Positions 1-12,900 of a stretch of 64,000 bases of DNA are shown in pieces (position 1 is the stretch's first letter; every line of letters starts with the position of its first letter). Source of the stretch: Sinonovacula constricta (taxonomy: Eukaryota; Mollusca; Bivalvia; Cardiida; Solecurtidae); the NCBI GenBank assembly GCA_007844125.1, contig CM017563.1:26628694-26692693 (forward strand). The letters run 5' to 3'. The position numbers were made by a program, and so were the translations under genes. The notes below the pieces were generated by a model. The model saw nothing but the letters and a program-made list of their open reading frames with translations. It was not told where the DNA came from and ran no database searches.

Positions 1-909
1 GGCAATGTTTTGAGTAATTGAGTATTATTTTTTATTAAATAAAATTAAATAAATAAAAAAAGAGACAATTGATCAATAAAGAGTAAAACCAACAAACATG
101 TCGGAACTTAAAAACCAAAATACTGTTCATCAAAATATAAGGCACTCAGGTACAATTAGTGTTATAAAAATATAATCTCAAAAATGATATGATTATTTGG
201 TTGCAACAAGCAATCAGGAAAATAAAGATACCAGCACTTTTTGTATGCAAGTACTCTATAAAGCATGTATAATGATATTTGTGTACCTAGGTTTAAAAAA
301 ACAAACAACATACACCACCTAAAGTGTGCCTTATCTTGGGACAGGTTTGTTTAAAGGAATGAGTCAGTGGGTTTTTGACATGCTTGTTTCAAGATACAGT
401 GCTATGACTCCTTATCACAGCCATTACCAATCAAGTATCAGCTTTCCTGAATGATGTGCCCCTTGGAACATTCTCCAGGTGGTGTGGCACAGCTATAAAC
501 TGCTAGTCTGGGATGGCTTCCAAATGGCTCCCTATTGTGCCTGAGGCAAAGCCAACAGGATGTCCAGGCAGCCTTGCTAAGAGCCTTGACTGTTGAGTCT
601 TTTTATTTTGCTCTTGATGCTCAGTGTACCAAGCAGCCTAAAGCCTTTTTCCAAAAGGAAGATTGTTGTTTTTCATCCTTGGTGGCTGCAAGCATCACCA
701 AGATCTTGGTACATAACTTCAACAACTTTATTTCATAGGTTTCATCTGTTCTCTCCTCCTGGATAAAAATGTGTGAGGGTGATTTGAAAAATGCATACAT
801 ATAGCTTCATCACATCATTGCGAGCTGAATATCTATGTGTTGTAAGATTCCCTCTGAGTTTGTATGTAGATAAGCAAGGACAAAAGATTAACCAAACGTT
901 TTGTTATAG
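1..909 (+). other. Intronic sequence of MIPEP, no feature recognised
   Basis: This precedes a phase-0 acceptor, so it belongs to a MIPEP intron. Three-frame reading did not show the upstream family segment (the region with GEVW and DV-KL). Short open frames at 535-738 and 791-997 have no recognisable domain; the second overlaps the real exon out of frame. Confidence 0.6.
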
Positions 910-987
910 GCAGTGGAACACAAGACAGAAGGGTTGCTGGGATATATTTACTGTGATTTCTATGAACGTCCGGGAAAGCCTAACCAG
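910..987 (+). CDS. MIPEP: MIPEP exon (first in window)
   Basis: Encodes 26 residues, phase 0 to phase 0, from AVEHKTEG to ERPGKPNQ. Acceptor TTATAG precedes it and donor GTATGT follows at 988. [10 protein letters not shown] is a conserved MIPEP block. The preceding coding exon must end in phase 0 upstream of the window. Confidence 0.93.
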
Positions 988-3900
988 GTATGTATGATAA
1001 ATGACACCATTATTTGTGAGAAGGAATCAGGCAGGCATTACTTGTTCTCTCTGCATTTTCTTGGTTCCAATTATTGTTGTTTTTTTTCTATTATTTCATA
1101 TAAGCATAATATAGATTAAACACTATACTTCTATATACATTCTGTCCATACAGAGATATGTTGGTTCAAGCCCACATCTTGACATACTAAAAATGTTAAT
1201 GAAGGGCTGGTATAAGTACATGTAATTGGCTTGTGGTAATCATGCATGATACAATTTCACAGGCATGGCATTACAGTTACTGCTGGCATGATACAATTTC
1301 ACAGGCATGGCATCACAGTTACTGCTGGCATGATAGAATTTAACAGGCATGGCATCACAGTTACTGCTGGCATGATAGAATTTCACAGGCATGGCATCAC
1401 AGTAACTGCTGGCATGACAGAATTTCACAGGCATGGCATCACAGTTACTGCTGGCATGATACAATTTCACAGGCATGGCATTACAGTTACTGCTGACAGA
1501 AAAGAATTTCACAGGCATGGCATCACAGTTACTGCTAGAATGTAAGAATTTCACAGGCATGGCATCACAGTTACTGCTGAAATGATACAATTTCACAGGC
1601 ATGGCATTACAGTTTCTGTTGGGATGATAAAAGTTCACAGACATTGCATCACTGTTACTGCTGGCATGATAGAATTTCACAGGCATGGCATTACAGTTAC
1701 TGCTGGGATAATAAAAGTTCACAGACATTGCATCACTGTTACTGCTTGCATGATATAATTTCACAGGCATGGCATCATAGTTACTGCTGGCATGATAAAA
1801 TTTCACAGGCATGGCATTACAGCTACTGCTGGCATGATTTAATTTCACAGGCATGGCATTACAGTTACTGCTGGCATGATACAATTTCACAGGCATGGCA
1901 TTACAGCTACTGCTGGCATGATACAATTTCATAGGCATGGCATTACAGTTTCTGTTGGGATGATAAAATTTCACAGACATTGCATCACAGTTTCTGTTGG
2001 GATGATAAAATTTCACAGACATTGCATCACAGTTACTGCTGGCATGATACAATTTCACAGGCATGGCATCACAGTTACTGCTGGCATGATACAATTTCAC
2101 AGGCATGGCATTACAGTTACTGCTGGCATGATACAATTTCACAGACATTGCATCACAGTTACTGCTGGCATGATACAATTTCACAGGCATGACATTACAG
2201 TAACGTCTGGCTGGCATGATAGAATTTTGCAGGCATGGCATTACAGTAACTGCTGTCATGACAGAATTTCACAGACATTGCATCACAGTTACTGCTGGAA
2301 TGATAGAATTTCACAGGCATAGCAAATACAGTTACTGCTGGAATGTTAGAATTTCACAGGCATGACATCAGGGTTACTGCTGGAATGTTAGAATTTCACA
2401 GGCATGGCATCACAGTTACTGCTGGAATGTTGAAGTTTTACAGGCATGACAAATACAGTTACTGCTGGAATGTTAGAATTTCATACACATGGCATCACAG
2501 TTACTGCTGGCATGATACAATTTCACAGGCATGACATCACAGTTACAGTAACTGCTGGCATGATACAATTTCACAGGCATGGCATCTCAGTTACATGTAC
2601 TGCTGGAATGATACAATTTCACAGGCATGGCATCTCAGTTACATGTACTGCTGGCATGATACAATTCACAGGCATGGCATCTCAGATACTGCTGGCATGA
2701 TACAATTTCACAGGCATGACATCTCAGATACTGCTGGCATGATACAATTTCACAGGCATGACATCTCAGTTACATGTACTGCTGGCATGATACAATTTCA
2801 CAGGCATGGCATCTCAGATTTTGCTGGTATGATACAATTTCACAGGCATGGCATCTCAGTTACATGTACTGCTGGCATGATACAATTTCACAGGCATGGC
2901 ATCTCAGATACTGCTGGCATGATACAATTTCACAGGCATGGCATCTCAGATACTGCTGGTATGATACAATTTCACAGGCATGACATCTCAGTTACATGTA
3001 CTGCTGGCATGATACAATTTCACAGGCATGGCATCTCAGATTTTGCTGGTATGATACAATTTCACAGGCATGGCATCATAGTTACTGCTGGCATGATACA
3101 ATTTCACAGGCATGGCATCATAGTTACTGCTGGCATGATACAATTTCACAGGCATGACATCACAGTTACTGCTGGAATGTTAGAATTTCACAGGCATGGC
3201 ATCACAGTTACTGCTGGAATGTAAGAATTTCACAGGCATGGCATCACAGTTACTGCTGGACTGTTAGAATTCCACAGGCATGGCATCACAGTTACTGCTG
3301 GAATGTTAGAATTTCACAGGCATGGCATCACAGTTACTGCTGAAATGATAGAATTTCACAGGCATGGCATCACAGTTACTGCTGGAATGATAGAATTTCA
3401 CAGGCATGGCATCACAGTTACTGCTGGAATGATAGAATTTCACAGGCATGGCATCACAGTTACTGCTGGAATGTTAGAATTCCACAGGCATGGCATAACA
3501 GTTACTGCTGACATGATAGAATTTCACATGCATGACAAATACAGTTACTGCTGGAATGTTAGAATTTCATACACATGGCATCACAGTTACTGCTGGCATG
3601 ATAGAATTTCACAGGCATGGCAAATACAGTTACTGCTGGAATGTTAGAATTTCACAGGCATGGCATCTCAGTTACTGCTGGATTGTTGGAGTTTTACAGG
3701 CATGACAAATACAGTTACTGCTGGAATGTTAGAATTTCATACACATGGCATCACAGTTACTGCTGGCATGATACAATTTCACAGGCATGACATCACAGTT
3801 ACAGTAACTGCTGGCATGATACAATTTCACAGGCATGGCATCTCAGTTACATGTACTGCTGGAATGATACAATTTCACAGGCATGGCATCTCAGTTACAT

Positions 3901-6900
3901 GTACTGCTGGCATGATACAATTCACAGGCATGGCATCTCAGATACTGCTGGCATGATACAATTTCACAGGCATGACATCTCAGTTACATGTACTGCTGGC
4001 ATGATACAATTTCACAGGCATGGCATCTCAGATTTTGCTGGTATGATACAATTTCACAGGCATGGCATCTCAGTTACATGTACTGCTGGCATGATACAAT
4101 TTCACAGGCATGGCATCTCAGATACTGCTGGCATGATACAATTTCACAGGCATGGCATCTCAGATACTGCTGGTATGATACAATTTCACAGGCATGACAT
4201 CTCAGTTACATGTACTGCTGGCATGATACAATTTCACAGGCATGGCATCTCAGATTTTGCTGGTATGATACAATTTCACAGGCATGGCATCATAGTTACT
4301 GCTGGCATGATACAATTTCACAGGCATGGCATCATAGTTACTGCTGGCATGATACAATTTCACAGGCATGGCATCACAGTTACTGCTGGCATGATACAAT
4401 TTCACAGGCATGGCATCTCAGTTACTGCTGGCATGATACAATTTCACAGGCATGGCATCACAGTTACTGCTGGCATGATACAATTTCACAGGCATGGCAT
4501 CATAGTTACTGCTGGCATGATACAATTTCACAGGCATGGCATCACAGTTACTGCTGGCATGATACAATTTCACAGGCATGGCATCTCAGTTACATGTACT
4601 GCTGGCATGATACAATTTCACAGGCATGGCATCTCAGTTACATGTACTGCTGGCATGATACAATTTCACAGGCATGGCATCTCAGATACTGCTGGCATGA
4701 TACAATTTCACAGGCATGGCATCTCAGTTACATGTACTGCTGGCATGATACAATTTCACAGGCATGGCATCACAGTTACTGCTGGCATGATACAATTTCA
4801 CAGGCATGGCATCATAGTTACTGCTGGCATGATACAATTTCACAGGCATGGCATCATAGTTTTCTGCTGGCATGATACAATTTCACAGGCATGGCATCAT
4901 AGTTACTGCTGGCATGATACAATTTCACAGGCATGGCATCTCAGTTACATGTACTGCTGGCATGATACAATTTCACAGGCATGGCATCACAGTTACTGCT
5001 GGCATGATACAATTTCACAGGCATGGCATCATAGTTACTGCTGGCATGATACAATTTCACAGGCATGGCATCATAGTTTTCTGCTGGCATGATACAACTT
5101 CACAGGAATGGCATCTCAGATACTGCTGGCATGATACAATTTCACAGGCATGGCATCATAGTTTTCTGCTGGCATGATACAATTTCACAGGCATGGCATC
5201 TCAGATACTGCTGGCATGATACAATTTCACAGGCATGGCATCTCAGATACTGCTGGCATGATACAATTTCACAGGCATGGCATCATAGTTTTCTGCTGGC
5301 ATGATACAATTTCACAGGCATGGCATCATAGTTTTCTGCTGGCATGATACAATTTCACAGGCATGGCATCTCAGATACTGCTGGTATGATACAATTTCAC
5401 AGGAATGGCATCACAGTAACTGCTGGCATGATACAATTTTAAATAAATGGCATTATAGTTACTACAGTGCAAATATTAATAATCTAGTTTGAGCTTGTTT
5501 CTATTGCTTTTTCAATTTGGACAAACATTCAGACTACTGATTGCTTATTGCAGAGCTACAGATAACATTTTGGTGAATTTGGTATTGTACTCATTACTAT
5601 AAACGGGGAATTGGGTCTTTGAAATTACTATTAAGTACAGTGACTTAGAAATGTTTACTCTTTCATTTTCAAATAGATTTGGTTACATTACCATTGAAAC
5701 ATTGAAAACCATGAACCATAACTGATTAAAATTGAATTGTTTTATGTTTTGTTTTCATGGCAACCAGGACTGCCATTTCACAATCCAAGGTGGGCGAATG
5801 AAGGCAGATGGAGAGTACCAGATCCCTATAGTGGTTCTACAGTTGAACTTTCAGCTTCCAGGCAGCAAGGTCCCATCACTTCTCAGTCCAGGGAACCTGG
5901 AGAACCTGTTTCATGAGTTTGGTCATGCAATGCACTCCATGTTAGGCCGCACACGCTATCAACATGTCACTGGTAGGACTCCATGGTGCTTTACATCTAT
6001 TAATCTTAGCCTGCTAAGCAAGAAATTCTCAGGCTTAGACAAGATTTGAAGATCCAGATCAGCAAGCTTCAAGTGTGTGCTTAGCAGACTTTAAAATGTT
6101 GTATGTGTAATAGCTGGGAGCTGTGTGATCAGGAGCCACACTTTGTGCTTCTAGTATTCCTTGCTTGTAATTATAATTATAATACTTAGAGTATGAGTTA
6201 TGAATGAACATAGCAATTTAGGGTTAATATTTTTTTTATATTTTACCATTGCCCATAGATATGATAATGCTTTTAAGGACTGTGGTACATGTATATAACT
6301 CCTGTAACATGAATTGTTGTTGTCTTTAGCTCGTAGCTTTTGTTTGATCTTCCCTGTCATATATTCCCTGTTTAGATTGGGTTTCTTTTGCTAGTTACAT
6401 TGGTTTCCAGAGAAAATTATAATTTATGGCTTTAACAATCAGATGCCTAAACATTGTCTCAGACCAACACTCTCATCCTCAGGTTCTCTTACCAACCCTT
6501 GGGGTCTGTGGCCAACCCTCGGTGTCTGTGGCCAATCCTTGGGGTCTGTTGCCAACCCTCAGGTTCTCTACCCAACCCTTGGGGTTTGTGGCCATCCCTT
6601 GGGGTCTGTGGCCAACCCTTGGGGTCTGTAGCCAACCCTTAGGGTCTGTAGCCAAACATTGGGCTCCGTAGCCAATTCTTGCAGTCGGTAGCAAATCCTC
6701 AGGGTCTGTAGCCAATCCTCAGGGTGTGTAGCCAACTCTCAGGGTCTGTAGCAAACACTTAGGGTCTGAAGCCAACCCATGGGGTCTGTAGCCAATCCTT
6801 GGGGACTGTGGCCAACCCTCGGTGTCTGTGGCCAATCCTTGGGGTCTGTAGCCAACCCTCAGGTTCTCTACCCAACCCTTGGGGTCTGTGGCCATCCCTT

Positions 6901-9900
6901 GGGGTCTGTGGCCAACCCTAAGGGTCTGTAGCCAAACATTGGGCTCCGTAGCCAATTCTTACAGTCGGTAGCAAATCCTCAGGGTCTGTAGCCAATCCTC
7001 AGGGTCTGTAGACAACTCTCAGGGTCTGTAGCAAACACTTAGGGTCTAAAGCCAACCCATGGGGTCTGTAGCCAATCCTTGGGGACTGTAGCCAATCCTT
7101 GGGGCCTGTAGCCAATCCTTGGGGTCTGTAGCCAACCCTTAGAGTCTGTAGCCAATCATTGGGCTCCGTAGCCAATTCTTGCAGTCGGTAGCCAATCCTC
7201 AGGGTCTGTAGCCAAACCTCAGGGTCTGTAGCCAACTCTCGGGGTCTGTAGCAAACACGTAGGGTCTGAAGCCAACCCATGGGGTCTGTAGCCAATCCTT
7301 GGGGACTATAGCCAACACATGGGGACTGTAGCCAATCCTCGGGGCCTGTAGCCAACCTTTGGGGTCTGTGGCCATCCCTCAGGGTCTGTGGCCAATCCTT
7401 GGGGTCTATAGTCATGTCTCAGAGTCTGTAGCTAATCCTTGGGGTCTCTAGCCAACCTTTGGGGTCTGTGGCCAATCTTTAGGGTCTGTAACCAACCCTC
7501 TGGGTCTGTAGCCAACACTTGGGGTCTGTAGCCAATCCTTGGGCTTGGTAGCCAACCCTTAGGGTGAAGCCAACCCTCATGTTCTGTAGCCAACACTTAG
7601 GGTCTGTAGCCAAGCCTTAGGGTGTGTAGCTAATCCTCAGGGTCTGTAGCCCACCCTTAGGGTCAGTAGCCAACCCTTGGGGTCTGTAACCAACCCTTGT
7701 GTTCTGTAGCCAACCCTTAGGGTCTGTAGCCAATCCTCGGAGTCTGTAGCCAATCCTTAGGGTCTGTAGCCAATCCTTAGGGTCTGTAGCCAATCCTTGT
7801 GTTCTGTAGCCAATCCTTAAGGTCTGTAGCAAACCCTTGTGTTCTGTAACCAACCCTTAGGGTCTGTAGCCAATCCTCGGAGTCTGTAGCCAATCCTTAG
7901 GGTCTGTAGCCAATCCTTGTGTTCTGTAGCCAATCCTTAAGGTCTGTAGCTAACCCTTGTGTTCTGTAACCAACCCTTAGTGTCTGTAGCCAATCCTCAG
8001 AGTCTGTAGCCAACCCTTGGTGTGTACCCAATCCTTGGAGTCTGTAGCCAACCCTTGGGATCTGTAACCAAGACTTGGGGTCTGTAGCCAACCCTTGGGG
8101 TCTGTAGCCAATCCTTAGGGTCTGTAGCCAATCCTAAGCGTCTGTAGCCAACCCTTGGGGTCTGTAGCCAACCCTTGGGGTCTGTAGCCAACCCTTAGGG
8201 TCTTTAGCCAATCCTTAGGTTCTGTAGCCAACCCTTGGGGTCTGTAGCCAACCCTTGGGGTCTGTCACCAACCCTCAGGGTCTGTAGCCAATCCTTAGGG
8301 TCTGTAGCCAAGCCTTGGGGTCTGTCACCAACCCTCAGGGTCTGTAGCCAACCCTCAGGGTCTGTTGCCAAACCCTGGGTCTGTAGCCAATCCTTAGGGT
8401 CTGTAGCCAACCCTTGGGGTCAGTAGCAAATCCTTTGGGTCTGTAGCCAAGCCTTGGGGTCTGTAGCCAACCCATGGGGTCCGTAGCCAACACTTGGGGC
8501 CTGTAGCCAATCCTCGGAGTCTGTAGCCTACCCTTGGGGTCTGTACCCAACCCTTGGGGTCTGTAGCCAATCCTTGGGGACTGTAGCCCACCCTTGGGGT
8601 CTGTAGCCAAGCCTTCGGGTCTGTAGCCAAGCCTTGGGGTCTGTAGCCAAGCCTTTGGGTCAGTTGCAAATATTGAGGACTGTAGCCAACCCTTGGGGTC
8701 TGTAGCCAACCCTTGGGGTCTGTAGTCAAGCCTTGGGGTCTGTAGCCAACCCATGGGGTCTGTAGCCAATTCTTGGGGACTGTAGCCAAGCCTTTTGGGG
8801 TCTGTAGCCAAGCCTCAGGGTCTTTAGCCAAGCCTTGGGGTCTGTAGCCAACCCTTGGGGTCTGTAGCCAACCCTTGGGGTCTGTACCCAATCCTTGGGG
8901 TCTGTAGCCAACCCTTGGGGTCTGTAACCAATCCTCGGAGTCTGTAGCCAACCCTTGTGGTCTGTACCCAATCCTCGAAGACTGTAGCCAATCCTTAGGG
9001 ACTGTAGCCAATACTCGGAGTCTGTAGCCAATCCTTAGGGTCTGTAGCCAATCCTTAGGGTCTGTAGCTAACTCTTAGGGTCTGTAGCCAATCCTTGGGG
9101 TTGGTAGCCAACCCTTAGGGCCAACCCTGTGGCCAATCATTGGGGACTGTAGCCAAACCTTTTGGGGTTTGCAGCCAACCCTGGAGGTCTGTACCAATCC
9201 CCAGGGTCTGTAGCCAACCCTCCGGGTCTGTACCAATCCCCAGGGTCTGTAGCCAAGCCTAGTGGTCTGCCGCCAACCTTCAGGGTCTGTAGCCAACCCT
9301 CGGGATTGGTAGCCACCCCTCAGGGTCTGTAGCCAATCCTTGGGGACTATAGCCAAGCCTTTTGGGGTTTGCAGCCAAACCTTGGGGTTCTGAGCCAATC
9401 CCAAGGGTCTGTAGCCAATCCTTGGGGTCTGTTGCCAACCCTCAGGGTCTGTAGCCCACCCTCAGGGTCTGTAGCCAACTCTCAGGGTCTGTAGCCATCA
9501 TTTGGCGTCTGTAGCCAATCCTCAGGGTCTGGCCAAGCCTCGGGGTCTGTAGCTAACCCTTGGGGTCTGTAGCCAACCCTCAGGGTCTGTAGCCAAGCCA
9601 TGGGGTCTGTAGCTAACACTTGGGGTCTGTAGCCAATCCTCAGGGTCTGGCCAAGCCTCGGGGTCTGTAGCTGACCCTTGGAGTCTGTTGCCAACCCTTG
9701 GGGTCTGTAGCCAACCCTTGGGGTCTGTAGCCAACCCTTGGGGTCTGTAGCCAACCCTTGGGGTCTGTAGCCAACCCTCAGGGTCTGTAGCCAAGCCATG
9801 GGGTCTGTAGCCAACCGTCAGGGTCTGTAGCCAAGCCATGGGGTCTGTAGCCATACCTCAGGGTCTGTAGCCAAGCCATGGGGTCTGTAGCCAACCTTTG

Positions 9901-12900
9901 GGGACTGTAGCCAACCCTCAGGGCCTGTAGCCAACCCTTAGGGTTTGTAGCCAACTCTCGTTGTCTGTAGCCATCCCTCAGGGTCTGTAGCCAAGCCATG
10001 AGGTCTGTAGCCAAGCCTTAGGGTCTGTTATGAACCCTTGGGGTCTGTAGCCAACCCTTGGGGTCTGTAGCCAACCTTCCGGGTTTGTAGCCAACCCTTG
10101 GGGTCTGTAGCCAACCCGCAGGGTCTTTAGCCAACACTTAGGGTCTGTAGCCAACCCATAGGGTCTGTAGCCAATCCTCAGGGTCAGTAATTAACCCTCG
10201 GGGTCTGTGGCCAATCCTTGCGGTTTGTAGCCAATACTTGGCATCTGTAGTCAACCCTCAGGGTCTGTAGCCAACCCTCAGGGTCTGTAGCCAATCCTCA
10301 GGGTCTGTAGCCAATCCTCAGGGTCTGTAGCCAATCCTTGGGGTCTGTAGCCAATCCTCAGGGTCTGTAGCCAATCCTCAGGGTCTGTAGCCAATCCTTG
10401 GGGTCTGTAGCCAATCCTCAGGGTCTGTAGCCAATCCTCAGGGTCTGTAGCCAATCCTTGGGGTCTGTAGCCAATCCTCAGGGTCTGTAGCCAACCCTCA
10501 GGGTCTGTAGCCAATCCTCAGGGTCTGTAGCCAATCCTCAGGGTCTGTAGCCAATCCTCAGGGTCTGTAGCCAATCCTTGGGGTCTGTAGCCAACCCTCA
10601 GGGTTCTGTAGTCAACCCTCAGGGGTCTGTAGCCAATCCTCAGGGTCTGTAGCCAATCCTTAGGGTCTGTAGCCAACCCTCAGGATTCTGTAGTCAACCC
10701 TCAGGGGTCTGTAGCCAACCATCAGGGTTCTGTAGTCAAGCCTTAGGGTTCTGTAGTCAACCCTTGTGGTCTGTAGCCAATCCTTAGGGTCAGTAATTAA
10801 CCCTCAGGGTTTGTAGCCAAAACTTGACATCTGTAGCCAACCCTCAGGGTCTGTAGCCAATCCTCAGGGTCTGTAGCCAAGCCTTGGGGTCTGTAGCCAA
10901 CCCTCAGGGTCTGTAGCCAACCCTCAGGGTCTGTAGCCAATCCTCAGGGTCTGTAGCCAATCCTTGGGGTCTGTAGCCAACCTTCAGGGTCTGTAGCCAA
11001 TCCTCAGGGTCTGTAGCCAATCCTCAGGGTCTGTAGCCAACCCTCAGGGTCTGTAGCCAATCCTCAGGGTCTGTAGCCAACCCTCAGGGTCTGTAGCCAA
11101 TCCTCAGGGTCTGTAGCCAATCCTCAGGGTCTGTAGCCAACCCTCATGGTCTGTAGCCAATCCTCAGCGTCTGTAGCCAACCCTCAGGGTCTGTAGCCAA
11201 CCCTCAGGGTCTGTAGCCAATCCTCAGGGTCTGTAGCCAACCCTCAGGGTCTGTAGCCAATCCTCAGGGTCTGTAGCCAATCCTTGGGGTCTGTAGCCAA
11301 CCCTCAGGGTTCTGTAGCCAATCCTCAGGGTCTGTAGCCAATCCTTGGGGTCTGTAGCCAACCCTCAGGGTCTGTAGCCAACCCTCAGGGTCTGTAGCCA
11401 ATCCTTGGGGTCTGTAGCCAACCCTCAGGGTCTGTAGCCAACCCTCAGGGTCTGTAGCCAATCCTTGGGGTCTGTAGCCAACCATCGGGGTTCTGTAGTC
11501 AAGCCTTAGGGTCTGTATCCAACCCTCAGGGGTCTGTAGTCAACCCTCAGGGGTCTGTAGCCAACCATCAGGGTTCTGTAGTCAAGCCTCAGGGGTCTGT
11601 AGCCAACCCTTGTGGTCTGTAGCCAATCCTTAGGGTCTGTAGCTAACCCTCAGGGTCTGTAGCCAATCCTCAGGATCTGTAGCCAATCCTTGGGGTCTGT
11701 AGCCAACCCTCAGGGTTCTGTAGTCAAGCCTTAGGGCCTGTAGCCAACCCTCAGGGGTCTGTAGCCAACCCTCAGGGGTCTGTAGCCAATCCTTAGGGTA
11801 TGTAGCCAACACTTGGGGTCTGTAGCCAACCCTTGGGGTCTGTAGCTAACCCTTAGGGTCTGTAGCTAATCCTTAGGGTCTGTAGCCAACCATCAGGGTT
11901 CTGTAGTCAAGCCTTAGGGTTCTGTAGTCAACCCTCAGGGGTCTGTAGCCTACCATCAGGGTTCTGTAGTCAAGCCTTAGGGTTCTGTAGTCAACCCTCA
12001 GGGGTCTGTAGCCAACCCTTAGGGTCTTTAGCCAATCCTTAAGGTCTGTAGCCAACCCTTGGGGTCTGTAGCCAACCCTCAGGGTTCTGTAGCCAACTCT
12101 CAGGGTTCTGTAGTCAACCCTCAGGGTTCTGTAGCCAACCCTCAGGGGCCTGTAGCCAACCCTCAGGGGTCTGTAGCCAACCTTTGGGGTCTGTAGCCAA
12201 CCCTCAGGGTTCTGTAGTCAAGCCTTAGGGTCTGTAGCCAACCCTCAGGGTCTGTAGCTAACACTTTGGGTCTGTAGCCAACCCTTGGGGTCTGTAGCCA
12301 ACACTTGGGGTCTGTAGCCAACCCTTGGGGTCTGTAGCCAACCCTCAGGGTTCTGTAGTCAAGCCTTAGGGCCTGTAGCCTACCCTCAGGGTTCTGTAGC
12401 CAACGCTCAGGGGCCTGTAGCCTACCCTCAGGGGTCTGTAGTCAAGCCTTAGGGCCTGTAGCCAACCCTCAGGGTTCTGTAGCCAACCCTCAGGGGTTTG
12501 TAGTCAACCCCCAGGGGTCTGTAGCCTATTTCAGGAGAGAACCCTCAATTCTAGCTTTCACCGTTTTTGTCACTTTGCTGCCCCTTGAGGTATTTCACCC
12601 CCATTATCACCTTTGATTATTTATCTTTAGGTTAACATGTTTTAATCTGAGTCTTGTAACTTTGCAGTAATTTTAAATTCAGCCATACTAATTCTTCCTC
12701 CTTTACTTTTGATCTTGCTTTTCCTTTTTGGGAAATTTAAACTAGGTTAAAACTTATTGAAAACAGGTTAAATTTCATCAATTTGGCTTTAACAATGCAT
12801 TGTTTTCAGGCACAAGGACATCCATTGATTTTGCAGAGGTTCCATCTGTATTGATGGAGTATTTTGCATCTGATCCTCGGGTAAGTGTCTATGTATTACT

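Noticed and set aside
1240..5304. Open frames in minisatellite A (up to 413 codons) as genes
   Set aside because: They consist wholly of 42/48-bp units inside a MIPEP intron and run on both strands in several frames.
6426..12055. Series of minus-strand frames with 20-residue repeats
   Set aside because: Three 20-bp units equal 60 bp; the frames open and close with random indels and lie in a MIPEP intron.
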